From positions 1-20,304 of the IMG/VR virus record IMGVR_UViG_3300032323_000577: 20,304 bases of DNA; one strand, written 5' to 3'. Below are positions 4,678 through 12,196 of this stretch, in pieces (within the stretch, counting starts at the first letter, position 1; each line of letters begins with the position of its first letter). The DNA is from a virus. A program made the translations under genes and the position numbers. The notes under the pieces were generated by a model. That model was not told where the DNA came from. It saw nothing but the letters and a program-made list of their open reading frames with translations, and ran no database searches.

Positions 4678-7050
4678 TCAACCGCGCTGGTTTGGGGTGC
4701 GCTGTTGATGAATCCCTACCACCTTAGCCTTGGTGGTATCAATGTTTTCCACCATCCGGCGAAGATCGGATTTGGTGTGAACTCTGGCAATCTCCGGTGC
4801 TGCGAAGATATGCCGCTTGGTGTGGAAGTCAGCCGACCCCAACCGCCCACAGTCCACCCAGCCAGCTTCCTTGAAGGCGTGCAGCAATGCCGCCTGCGGC
4901 ACTTTGACGCCCGCCGGAACCTTACCTTCTGTGACCAGCAGATCGCACAGCTTGTGGAACGGGCCGCCGACAACGCCCGACGCAAACGGCCCCACGCGCA
5001 GGCGCATCATATCGACCAAGTAGCTCTCGGCTACACTCATGCCCTGCTCGACCATGTTCAGCTTCCACTCAGTCACCGGCGGCGCGGCGGCAGCGCCGAA
5101 CGCCGACACATCGCGCAGATGCAGCCAAGCCGCGATCTTCTCGTAGCCGCCGGCCTTGTACCAATCCCACAGCACGTCTGCGTCTGGCTTAGTCATCCGC
5201 GGCGCGCGCGACCACACGCAGAACCAGCGGCGATCCTGCGTCGGCAGCGTGATCGGCAGCGGGTCGTTCGTAAACGCGATCACCTGAACCCGGTTCAGCA
5301 TCTCGTAGGGGTGCAGTCCTTTGCGGTTGATGATCAACGTTTCCGGTGGTGCGGCAATGATTGGCTTGAGTTTGTTTGCCAGCGCCCGGCGCTCCCTTGC
5401 CTCCGGTTCGCGCAGTTCGTTCAGGATCAGGACTTCAGCCTCAAGGTTGTACCCCCACTGGCTGTTGATCTCGCCCGTCTCGATGATCGAACGGTTGTGC
5501 TGGTGCTTGCCGCCGATAGCCCACAGGAACGGCGCCCACATGGTGTCCTTGCCGCTGCCTTCGTCGCCGCCGTGCAGCACCGCGTGGTTGATCTTCACGT
5601 TCGGGTGCTGAACCTTGTACGCCATCACGTCAAAGATATGCTCAAGTTCGGACGGCTCCTCGATCAGACTGCGGCAGTGATCCAGCCACGGCGTGACCTG
5701 TGCGTCACTGACTGACACCGTGGTGCTCATATCGGGGCGGGCGTTGACCCAGCGGTTGCCGTAGACCAGCCCGTCACGCGCCACCAGCACGTCCTCGCCG
5801 GCGGCATAGGTGATGCCGGTCAGCGCCTTCGCGCCAAACTCCTGCCGGCGTTCGTCGAAGTAGACCGACGCGGCGACCTGGCGCTTGCTGTTGTGGATCG
5901 ACCGGCAGTCGATGTGGCGGAACAGCGCGTTGAACACCTGACGCGGCACTTCTTGGCGCGTCACCATGTCGAAGTAGCTGTCGTCGGACTGGACGTAGGC
6001 GAAGCGGTCGAACCACTCAGTCTTGGTCAGCCGCCCGGCTTCCTTGCGCTCGACCTCCTTGACGGTGATGGCCGCCTGATCCGGGAACGCTTCGGTCGGC
6101 ATGATCTTCTCAGCCATCAGCTTCATGCGTTCGGCGATCAGTTCGTCCCGCAGCCCCGGCGTCACGGTCGGCCCCCCGTTCTCCGACACCCACTTCAGAA
6201 ACGTCGCGCTGGTCAGGTGCTGGCAGTGGCCGTGGTAGCAGCAGTAGGAGCGATCCAGCGGCTTGTAGCGGCCCTCGATGCCGCCGTCCGAGTGTTCGGC
6301 ATGGTTCGGGCAGACGACGCCGCACCAGCCCTCGTTGTTGACCCGCGACAGCACCATGCTGTTGTCCGACAGCCACGCCAGCACGTTGTCTTGGCCGGTG
6401 TCGCGAATCTTGATGCTCTTGATCTCGGCGGTGTCCGCTTCCGGCGGCACGACGCCCAGCGCCTGACACACGTCATCCAGCGTGTACTCGCGGTCAGGGT
6501 GGAACTCGACCAGCCGCGCCTCGAAGTTATTCCGGCCCCGCTTCAGGTTGACGCTGCCGGGGATGCGGCAGTTGCGGACGGCGTTGGTCGCGCCTGGGTC
6601 AGTGTAGCCCGCGTCGGCGATGGCGGTGATGGCCGCGGTGAAGTCAGCCTTGGACGGCTGTTCGCTGAAGGCGTAGCCCCACTGGAACGACCCTTCAGAC
6701 GTTTCCATGATCCATGTCGGGGCCAGCGGCGGCTCCTTCGACTTGGTGCCAATGTCGTCCAGCATCATGAACAGGACGTACTCGACGTTCTCGGACTTGG
6801 CCGATGGCTTGCCGTCCGTGAAACGGTCAACGACAAACGATCCGGTATTGACGTACCACGCCTCGCCCGGCTTGATGTTGGCCTTGGCCGGCAGGAACGA
6901 CGGGAAGGTTGCCTTCGGCGCCCCATCGCCGTGGTAGACCATCTCGCCGCCGACCAGCGTCGGCTTCTGCTTCAGCAGCAGCGCCGTCTCGCCCGTCTCG
7001 AACGCCAACTTGGTGACGTATTCGATAAACTTGATGCGATCCTCACTCAT
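4678..7050 (-). CDS. Primase-helicase: RepB-like primase domain fused to a DUF5906/D5-type helicase
   Basis: This 790-residue protein combines priming and DNA unwinding. Residues 1-200 look like a RepB-type (archaeo-eukaryotic) primase, with the probable metal ligands in MMLDDIG (Asp98, Asp99), TWIMETSEGSFQWGY and ATNAVRNCRIPGSVNLK. A Cys/His cluster (Cys243, Cys247, His250, Cys270, Cys271, His273, Cys276) may bind zinc. The C-terminal half is a superfamily 3-like helicase as in DUF5906 and NrS-1 primase-polymerase: Walker A GGDEGSGKD (494-502), Walker B LILNEL (541-546), sensor FTND (593-596) and RR (607-608). The stop of the polymerase gene is embedded in its strong Shine-Dalgarno (TAGGAGG). 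It should work with DNA polymerase A at the phage fork. The exact primase family is less certain than the helicase. Confidence 0.9.
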   Translation of the reverse strand: MSEDRIKFIEYVTKLAFETGETALLLKQKPTLVGGEMVYHGDGAPKATFPSFLPAKANIKPGEAWYVNTGSFVVDRFTDGKPSAKSENVEYVLFMMLDDIGTKSKEPPLAPTWIMETSEGSFQWGYAFSEQPSKADFTAAITAIADAGYTDPGATNAVRNCRIPGSVNLKRGRNNFEARLVEFHPDREYTLDDVCQALGVVPPEADTAEIKSIKIRDTGQDNVLAWLSDNSMVLSRVNNEGWCGVVCPNHAEHSDGGIEGRYKPLDRSYCCYHGHCQHLTSATFLKWVSENGGPTVTPGLRDELIAERMKLMAEKIMPTEAFPDQAAITVKEVERKEAGRLTKTEWFDRFAYVQSDDSYFDMVTRQEVPRQVFNALFRHIDCRSIHNSKRQVAASVYFDERRQEFGAKALTGITYAAGEDVLVARDGLVYGNRWVNARPDMSTTVSVSDAQVTPWLDHCRSLIEEPSELEHIFDVMAYKVQHPNVKINHAVLHGGDEGSGKDTMWAPFLWAIGGKHQHNRSIIETGEINSQWGYNLEAEVLILNELREPEARERRALANKLKPIIAAPPETLIINRKGLHPYEMLNRVQVIAFTNDPLPITLPTQDRRWFCVWSRAPRMTKPDADVLWDWYKAGGYEKIAAWLHLRDVSAFGAAAAPPVTEWKLNMVEQGMSVAESYLVDMMRLRVGPFASGVVGGPFHKLCDLLVTEGKVPAGVKVPQAALLHAFKEAGWVDCGRLGSADFHTKRHIFAAPEIARVHTKSDLRRMVENIDTTKAKVVGIHQQRTPNQRG

Positions 7051-7060
7051 CGCAGTCCTC

Positions 7061-9028
7061 CTATTTCCCGTATCGTTGCATGATAGCCACTTCCGCGTTC
7101 AGCGGTAGGCCAGCGGCCCAGAGCGGCGGTGTACACATGATCCTGACCAGCGCGGCGGCGGCGTCCTCGGCGGTGCTGGCGTCTGTCTCCAGCACGATTT
7201 CGTCGTGGACGTGCAGCACTACGTCAAACCCTTCGTCGGCCAGACGCCGCAGCGCGTGCCGCAGCAGATCATTGGCAATGGCCTGTGTGATGTTTTCGCA
7301 GGCCAGTCCGCGCCACAGGCGGGCGCGGGGCCATTCCTTTGCGTCAGCGGCGGGCTTCCACGCCGCCTTGGCGTATGTGATGTTGCCCTCCTCATCAAAG
7401 CGGGCGAACGGGTAGCATAGCACACGGCCTGACGGCAGTGCATACCAAAGATGCTGTTTGTCGTACAAATATGTCACGCGCCCGGCGCTGATCTCTTTGC
7501 CTGGGTGGCGCATGGCGCCGGTGTAGGCCCGCTCCAGCGCCGTCCAGTAGTTGACCGACCACGGGTTCGCCCGGCGCCAGCCATCCACCATCTTGCGGCT
7601 GTCGCTCTCGGTCAGGATGACGTTGTAGATGCGGCCCATGCTGGCAAACGCCCCCACACCGCCGGCGAAGCCGCAGGCCAACTCCTGCACCTTGCCGATC
7701 TGGCGCTGATCCTTGTCCACATCATCGTAGTGGACGTGGAAGGTTGCCGCGGCGTTGTGCTTGTACACGTCCTCGCCGCGCGCGAAGATGCCCAACTTCT
7801 CTGCGCCGCTGTTGGTGTTTGACGCCCAAGGCGTCACCCGCGCCTCGATGGCGGCCCAATCGGCCACCACCAGCCGCTTGCCTTCGGGTGCCATCAGCGC
7901 CGGGCGCAGCATCCCCTTCAGCACGTCCGTGATACGCTTGCCAAACTGCGGCACGATCTTGTGGCCGCGCACCATCGCCTGCCGTGCTAGTGCAGGGTCG
8001 TCGGCGCATCGTCGTGGGAAGTTGTGAACTTGTAGCCCAAATGATGAAGCGCGACCTGTAGCACTACCTCCAGCGAAAATGAACGCTCCTCTAACTCGTT
8101 GATCCTCATCGTCTGCAAGCGCAGCCGCCCGCGCAAACTTTGCAACTGACGACGCCCAGAGGTCATCCGCGCATTGGATAACTTCAGCGACGATGGCCGG
8201 TACTTCATCGGGGTTCTCCTCGGCCAGAGCCAACAGGTTGAAGCGGACGTTCTTGTCAATGGATAGCTTGGGTTCGCCGTCCTTGTAAACCGTCGCCAGT
8301 TTGAGCGCCTGCGGCCCGACGCGATCCAACACCCACGACCGCATCCTGGGGCTGCGGACGGACTTGATCTCGCCACCGGTGGCCTCTTCGACCGTCTGCT
8401 GGATGTCGGCGCTCTCGGCGTCGGAGTAGCGCACGGCAGCCTGCGCCAGCGGGCGATCCAGCAGGACGCCGCGGTCGTTGATGCGCTCGTTGACGTGGTA
8501 GTCGGCCAGTTCATCAGCGGACAGTTCGCGCTGCAACTGGCTGATGGCGCGCATGGCGCGCACGTCCTGTTCGCAGTAGGCAACCATCTCGGCCATCAGG
8601 TCGGGGTCGTCGCGGAAGGTGCCGTCCGCCTGCGGGATCGACAGCAGCCGGATCAGTTGCGCGCCGCGGTGATCCTTCTTCATGGACGCGCCAGCGAACC
8701 GGCCCACGTCTTCCAATTTGCCCGGCGCGCAGTTGGCGCGGGCTTGTGCTGCGGTGCAATAAAACTGCTCCAGCCCGTAGTCGATCTGTAGGACGTACCA
8801 GAAGATCAGACGCTCGAACGCGGCGCTGTGCGCCCTGATCTGGCCGGTGTGGTGGCGCACGTCAGCCGGGAACGGCTGGACAGGCATCCACGTCCGCACC
8901 GCGTCATCGTCGAAGGCGTAGGACATGCACAGCACGTCGGTGCTGGCGTCCTGCGCGTAGTTGTAGACGCCCTTGGCCGGCAGATCACAGCGGCTGCGCG
9001 TCTCGAAATCGAGCCATAGGATGCTCAT
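7061..9028 (-). CDS. DNA polymerase, family A (with 3'-5' exonuclease domain)
   Basis: This 655-residue replicative polymerase has an N-terminal proofreading exonuclease (Exo I LDFETRS, Asp7 and Glu9; Exo III YCEQD, Asp155) and a C-terminal polymerase. Motif A is VVADWAAIEARV (Asp390), motif B runs from Arg442 through Lys446 to Phe454 in RQIGKVQELACGFAGG, and motif C is HVHDEIV (His608-Asp609-Glu610). Phe454 stands where Pol I has a conserved Tyr and Leu450 where it has Phe. The DWAAIEAR form of motif A, in place of DYSQIELR, is usual in phage polymerases of this branch. There is no 5'-3' exonuclease domain. The Shine-Dalgarno before ATG 9028 is modest (GTGAGG). The neighbours DUF2800 and primase-helicase complete a familiar phage replication cassette. 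Confidence 0.95.
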   Translation of the reverse strand: MSILWLDFETRSRCDLPAKGVYNYAQDASTDVLCMSYAFDDDAVRTWMPVQPFPADVRHHTGQIRAHSAAFERLIFWYVLQIDYGLEQFYCTAAQARANCAPGKLEDVGRFAGASMKKDHRGAQLIRLLSIPQADGTFRDDPDLMAEMVAYCEQDVRAMRAISQLQRELSADELADYHVNERINDRGVLLDRPLAQAAVRYSDAESADIQQTVEEATGGEIKSVRSPRMRSWVLDRVGPQALKLATVYKDGEPKLSIDKNVRFNLLALAEENPDEVPAIVAEVIQCADDLWASSVAKFARAAALADDEDQRVRGAFIFAGGSATGRASSFGLQVHNFPRRCADDPALARQAMVRGHKIVPQFGKRITDVLKGMLRPALMAPEGKRLVVADWAAIEARVTPWASNTNSGAEKLGIFARGEDVYKHNAAATFHVHYDDVDKDQRQIGKVQELACGFAGGVGAFASMGRIYNVILTESDSRKMVDGWRRANPWSVNYWTALERAYTGAMRHPGKEISAGRVTYLYDKQHLWYALPSGRVLCYPFARFDEEGNITYAKAAWKPAADAKEWPRARLWRGLACENITQAIANDLLRHALRRLADEGFDVVLHVHDEIVLETDASTAEDAAAALVRIMCTPPLWAAGLPLNAEVAIMQRYGK

Positions 9029-9055
9029 CAGGATGCCTCACTTCATCCGCTACTA

Positions 9056-9081
9056 GCCGGGGCGGCCCAACCCGCCCCGGC
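9056..9081. other. GC-rich hairpin between two replication genes
   Basis: A perfect 10-bp stem (GCCGGGGCGG with CCGCCCCGGC) encloses the loop CCCAAC. It lies between the stop of the 9096-9740 gene and the start of the polymerase gene. Neither strand has a T-run after the stem, so it is not a standard intrinsic terminator. It could stabilise the upstream mRNA end or tune polymerase expression. Confidence 0.5.
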
Positions 9082-9095
9082 GTTCGCTGCCCAGT

Positions 9096-9740
9096 TTAGA
9101 CGCGGCGCCGGCGGCGCGGTGCGTCCTCAGTCGGGGCTTCCGCATCCTCGGCGTCTTCCTCCACCGCGGGCGCGTCCATGCCGACCCACTTCACAACGTC
9201 AAAGACCGGCGTGAAGATGCGTCCATAGGACTTGTGCTGGTAATGCTCCTTCTTCAGGCGGATCACCGGCACAGGCTTGGCCTGGTCTTTGTCCACCTGT
9301 TCGGCGATGGCCACGGCCAGCGCCTGCACGGCGCGCTTACCGCCGACGCTGGTCACGCTGTAGCGCGCCTGCATCCCTTCGTCCTCGCCGTTCGTGCAGG
9401 CCAGCGTCATGCCGATCTGCATTTCCCAGCCGCGCTTGGCACCGCCCGGGGCCGGATCAAGTTCCGGCAGCGGTTCGGCAACGCTGACCATCTTCTCGGC
9501 CAGCACTTCGCCGTCGCCCCAAGCGATGTAGCCGTGGACGAACGAGAACGGATTGACGGCCCACAGGCTGTCATCCTCGACCTCGGTCTGGTCAGCGCCA
9601 AACACCCAGTGGCCGGTCTTGTCCATCTTGAGGATGACCATGTTGCCGGGGCCAGCGGCGGATTCCAGCGACCGCAGAGCGGACGACAGAGAGGCAACGG
9701 ACGGCAGATTGGAGCCGCCAAAAGCAGTGATATTCGACAT
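9096..9740 (-). CDS. Unknown replication-cassette protein, possible single-strand DNA-binding protein
   Basis: This 214-residue protein has no motif that I can assign to a family. Visible elements are GNMVILKMDKTGHWVFGAD near residue 35, a Trp/Phe-rich WAVNPFSFVHGYIAWG, and KKEHYQHKSYGRIFTPVFDVVKWV. The C-terminal tail is acidic (VEEDAEDAEAPTED) and closes with a run of arginines (RRRRRV). It sits between the DUF2800 nuclease and DNA polymerase A, where related cassettes carry DUF2815, a presumed phage single-strand-binding protein. The acidic tail also recalls SSB proteins, but the terminal arginines do not. SSB function is therefore inferred from position and tail only. A GAAGGA ribosome-binding site precedes ATG 9740. 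Confidence 0.8.
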   Translation of the reverse strand: MSNITAFGGSNLPSVASLSSALRSLESAAGPGNMVILKMDKTGHWVFGADQTEVEDDSLWAVNPFSFVHGYIAWGDGEVLAEKMVSVAEPLPELDPAPGGAKRGWEMQIGMTLACTNGEDEGMQARYSVTSVGGKRAVQALAVAIAEQVDKDQAKPVPVIRLKKEHYQHKSYGRIFTPVFDVVKWVGMDAPAVEEDAEDAEAPTEDAPRRRRRV

Positions 9741-9757
9741 TATCGTATCCTTCTTTC

Positions 9758-10879
9758 TTACTGGATTTTGGCCATCGCTTTTTTGAGCGTGTGGCCGATT
9801 TGCAACACCGCGGGCCGGGGGTCATTCCCCGGAGCCAGCGTGTTACCTGTGGAGACGGCGACCACTAGGTCAGCCGGCAATTCGATCTTCATCTTTTTCA
9901 GCGCCTTGTCGGCCACCGCGGGCGTGATGGCCTTCGGTTCGCCCCAAGCCTCAACGCCTACGCTAGACAGGAAGGCGACAGCCTTGTCTTCATCGGCCCA
10001 CTGGCGGGTCGCGCGCTTCGGCACCAACTTCCAGTCACCCACGGGCTTGCCCTCAGTCAGCATCTGCTGCGCCAGCGCCTGCAAGCCAGAGATGAAGTCT
10101 TCGACCAGCGGCACCTGATCCAAATAGTGCGCGATCTGATCCACCGGCAGCGCGTCCAGCTTGGTCGCCAGCAGGCGATCCACGGCGCCGGTCATCACCG
10201 GGCAAACAGGCTTGGCAGCGCACCACTTGCAGTGGTCACCAGCGGCCAGCGGGGCGTCGGGCTTCAGCGCACGGGTGACGGCAGCCTTCAGGTCAGCCTC
10301 GAACGCCTTGATCCGTTCGACCGTAGTCACCCACCGCTTGACGCTGGGCGGCTGCACGATGATCAATTCAACTTCCTGCACGCCCTCGAACACCCACTTC
10401 GTGGCGTCCGTCCGCATCGCAGCGGCGGCGTAGAACATCAACTGCGCGTTTTCTTCTGCGCCCACAGGAATGCCGTCACCGAATTTCCAATCCAGCACAA
10501 CAGCACGCCAACCAATGCGGCCCAGAAAATCAGTACTACCAAAAACGTCAGGCAGATAATCGCCAAACCCCACCCGGCTTTCGACAGCATATTCCATCCT
10601 TCCCTCGGGGTCGATCTGATCCAGCGCGGCCAGCGCCGGGCGCAGCTTGCGCTCGATCAGGTCATCATCCAGCGTAATGCCTTCATAGGTGCGCCCCAGA
10701 TAGGCTTCTGGCGGGCGGTTCTTGTCCAGCACGTCCGCAATGGTGTCGTGCAGCAAGGTGCCTTCGTTGGCGTAGCTGCTGCTCGGCTGCGGTGGCATCT
10801 TGTCCACCAGCGCCACGCTGCCTGGGCAGGCGATGACGCGCTTGGCGGTCGATCCGCCGACGATCCTACTGTGTTGCAT
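9758..10879 (-). CDS. DUF2800 family nuclease (RecB/Cas4-like)
   Basis: This 373-residue protein matches DUF2800, a PD-(D/E)XK nuclease group related to RecB and Cas4. The catalytic set is His44 (GTLLHD), Asp117 (GSTDFLG) and Asp130-x-Lys132 (VVLDWKFGDG), followed by ENAQLMFYA. Cys18 (IACPGS) together with Cys217, Cys220 and Cys226 (GDHCKWCAAKPVCP) would form the iron-sulfur cluster typical of this group. The expected activity is metal-dependent exonuclease cleavage in recombination or end processing, and it regularly precedes the SSB-like and polymerase genes in phage cassettes. AAAGGA lies 10 bases before ATG 10879, and a tiny frame (10883-10942) ends three bases upstream of it. Confidence 0.9.
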   Translation of the reverse strand: MQHSRIVGGSTAKRVIACPGSVALVDKMPPQPSSSYANEGTLLHDTIADVLDKNRPPEAYLGRTYEGITLDDDLIERKLRPALAALDQIDPEGRMEYAVESRVGFGDYLPDVFGSTDFLGRIGWRAVVLDWKFGDGIPVGAEENAQLMFYAAAAMRTDATKWVFEGVQEVELIIVQPPSVKRWVTTVERIKAFEADLKAAVTRALKPDAPLAAGDHCKWCAAKPVCPVMTGAVDRLLATKLDALPVDQIAHYLDQVPLVEDFISGLQALAQQMLTEGKPVGDWKLVPKRATRQWADEDKAVAFLSSVGVEAWGEPKAITPAVADKALKKMKIELPADLVVAVSTGNTLAPGNDPRPAVLQIGHTLKKAMAKIQ

Positions 10880-10882
10880 CGT

Positions 10883-10942
10883 TCACTGTCCTTTGTTTGG
10901 GTAGGTTATATGGCACGTCAAACTTTGTGCTGCAACGGTCAT
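10883..10942 (-). CDS. 19-residue micro-ORF upstream of the DUF2800 gene
   Basis: ATG 10942 overlaps the stop of the upstream 58-residue gene as ATGA. The frame encodes MTVAAQSLTCHITYPNKGQ and stops at TGA 10885-10883, three bases before the DUF2800 ATG. Its last codons (AAA GGA) form the Shine-Dalgarno of DUF2800. It may be a coupling leader that delivers ribosomes to the nuclease gene rather than a peptide with a function of its own, and chance cannot be excluded. Confidence 0.3.
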   Translation of the reverse strand: MTVAAQSLTCHITYPNKGQ

Positions 10943-11115
10943 TCGCTCGCCTCCACCATCTTCAGCAAATCCTCTGCCGCCACGTTCAGCGCATACTCGA
11001 AGGCGCGCGCGGCGTTATCGTAGGCAATCTTTGCCTCGAAGGAATATTTAGCCGCGAGCGTGTCAGCGGCATCTTGGCGGGCTTGCCGCAGCTTCAGCAA
11101 ATTATCGACCGTCAT
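10939..11115 (-). CDS. Hypothetical protein, 58 residues, helical
   Basis: The frame has ATGA overlaps at both ends, at 11112-11115 with the gene before it and at 10939-10942 with the micro-ORF after it. The protein begins MTVDNLLKLRQARQDAADTL, continues through AAKYSFEAKIAYDNAARAF and ends LLKMVEASE. It is Ala-rich and appears all-helical, possibly a short coiled coil. No family is recognised. It is too short and plain for a functional guess beyond an early accessory protein. Confidence 0.65.
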   Translation of the reverse strand: MTVDNLLKLRQARQDAADTLAAKYSFEAKIAYDNAARAFEYALNVAAEDLLKMVEASE

Positions 11116-11495
11116 GCGTTGTTCCTCTCTAGGTTGGCGGCTGACCGGGCGTTGCCGTTGGCGCGGGCCTGTTCATAGATGGGTCGGCGGTGTTTGCGTA
11201 GCGCCTCGCTGAAACGGTACACGCTCCCCCAGCCGTAGTCATGGGCAAGCTCTGTCAGCGTCCGGTTGCTGATGTCACGATCGGCAGCGGGCAGCGTAGG
11301 CGCGGTGCCTGGCGGGCGTGGCGGATTGTTCGTGCGGCCCTTGGGCGCCGCTTCCTTGGCCATGCGGGCATCTACAGACGCCACTTGCGACAGGTGCGCG
11401 CGTATGCGCTCGTTCGCATAGATGCGTTCCTTGCGCCCGTCTGGATACAGCCACCAGAACACGCGGTTATGGATGACGGCCTTGCGGGCGGTCAT
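11112..11495 (-). CDS. Hypothetical protein, 127 residues
   Basis: ATG 11495 overlaps the stop of the preceding gene as ATGA and is chosen over an in-frame start at 11582, which would lie deep inside that gene. The N-terminal part is basic and aromatic (VFWWLYPDGRKERIYANERIRAHL). A Pro/Asn-rich linker (TNNPPRPPGTAPTLP) leads to a helical C-terminus (LTELAHDYGWGSVYRFSEAL, then RKHRRPIYEQARANG). The C-terminal segment could be a small helix-turn-helix, as the LTELAHDYGWGSVYRF spacing would allow, but this is a weak impression. Function unknown. Confidence 0.7.
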   Translation of the reverse strand: MTARKAVIHNRVFWWLYPDGRKERIYANERIRAHLSQVASVDARMAKEAAPKGRTNNPPRPPGTAPTLPAADRDISNRTLTELAHDYGWGSVYRFSEALRKHRRPIYEQARANGNARSAANLERNNA

Positions 11496-11707
11496 GACAG
11501 CAACCCCCTGGCCTCTACAGCGCGCCGCAGGTGGTGCGGGGCATAGCCCCATCGCCGGGTGCAATCGCCATACTCGCGGCACAGGGCGCCGATGCGCTCG
11601 TCTAGGTCGCGCATGGCCCCGTATAGCCTGTCATGCTCTGCAAGCGCCGTAGCGGCGTCCTGCAAGATGTCGCGTTCCTGGCGCGGTGGTGCGGTTATCG
11701 TGGTCAT
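11492..11707 (-). CDS. Hypothetical protein, 71 residues
   Basis: The protein begins MTTITAPPRQERDILQDAAT and has a central charged helix (LYGAMRDLDERIGALCREYG). It ends with DCTRRWGYAPHHLRRAVEAR and GLLS. Two cysteines (in LCREYGDC) are five residues apart. No family is recognised. It has ATGA overlaps on both sides (11704-11707 and 11492-11495), which fix the start. Helical content and basic C-terminus would suit a small DNA- or protein-binding accessory factor, but no function is assigned. Confidence 0.7.
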   Translation of the reverse strand: MTTITAPPRQERDILQDAATALAEHDRLYGAMRDLDERIGALCREYGDCTRRWGYAPHHLRRAVEARGLLS

Positions 11708-11787
11708 TTGTCATCCTCTATCAGTAAGGCCAGCGCCAACAGCGCCAGCGCGATCACAAGGCCGCCCATGCTATGCGCCAGCGTCAT
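11704..11787 (-). CDS. 27-residue membrane micropeptide
   Basis: The frame from ATG 11787 ends in an ATGA overlap with the next gene (11704-11707). Its hydrophobic helix MGGLVIALALLALALLI is followed by the acidic end EDDK. A second in-frame ATG at 11769, one base after the stop of the preceding gene (TAG 11773-11771), gives a 21-residue version that would be nearly all helix. Neither start has a clear Shine-Dalgarno, so translation would depend on coupling. Function unknown. Confidence 0.5.
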   Translation of the reverse strand: MTLAHSMGGLVIALALLALALLIEDDK

Positions 11788-11956
11788 CGTGGGCGGCTTG
11801 GAGAGCATCGTATAGTCGCCAAAGCTTGGCTATGTCGGCCTGGGCCTCGGTTAGCCGTTCGGCTAGCACCAAGGCTAATTCGCTGTCATGCTTTGCAGCG
11901 TCCAACAGCGCCAGCGTGGGCATGGTGCGAAGATAGTTTCGGTCATTCAGTTTCAT
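11771..11956 (-). CDS. Hypothetical protein, 61 residues, helical
   Basis: Begins MKLNDRNYLRTMPTLALLDA and is followed by a long predicted helix (KHDSELALVLAERLTEAQAD, then IAKLWRLYDALQAAHDDAGA). Heptad-like leucine spacing suggests a coiled coil. ATG 11956 overlaps the upstream stop as ATGA. The gene overlaps the start of the 27-residue membrane peptide by 17 bases. No family is recognised. Confidence 0.65.
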   Translation of the reverse strand: MKLNDRNYLRTMPTLALLDAAKHDSELALVLAERLTEAQADIAKLWRLYDALQAAHDDAGA

Positions 11957-12171
11957 GGTGTCGGTTCCTTTCCTGTCAGTTGCTCGATCATGGCGGCAAT
12001 GCGCCCATAGCCTTCGGCTAGTTGCTCTTTGCGGCGTTCATCGCTGGCGCTGTCGCACCATTGCGCCTCACTGTAATGGGCGGCCTCTGCCTCGCGGTAG
12101 ATGCGCGCGGCGTTGGCAGGGCCGTGCGTGGCGATGGCCTTCACGGCGATAGCGTGGGTTGTGTCGCTCAT
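11953..12171 (-). CDS. Hypothetical protein, 72 residues
   Basis: ATG 12171 is preceded by the repeated leader with GAAGGGA and is preferred to a longer in-frame start at 12240 that would run back over that leader. The sequence begins MSDTTHAIAVKAIATHGPAN, continues through AARIYREAEAAHYSEAQW and CDSASDERRKEQLAEGYGRI, and ends MIEQLTGKEPTP. It is mainly helical with aromatic residues in the centre. No family is recognised. The stop overlaps the next gene as ATGA. Confidence 0.7.
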   Translation of the reverse strand: MSDTTHAIAVKAIATHGPANAARIYREAEAAHYSEAQWCDSASDERRKEQLAEGYGRIAAMIEQLTGKEPTP

Positions 12172-12196
12172 GTTAGTGTCCCTTCGTGTAGTGTTC
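12172..12196 (-). repeat. Repeated ribosome-binding leader, copy 1
   Basis: Reads CACTACACGAAGGGACACTA on the minus strand just before ATG 12171. It matches the leader before ATG 12635 at 17 of these 20 positions and includes the Shine-Dalgarno GAAGGGA. Confidence 0.65.

Noticed and set aside
5893-7083. 396-codon plus-strand frame opposite the primase-helicase
   Set aside because: Its composition (many Arg, His, Val and Leu) is what GC-rich reverse frames give. No start signal or motif was found, while the opposite strand has clear catalytic motifs.
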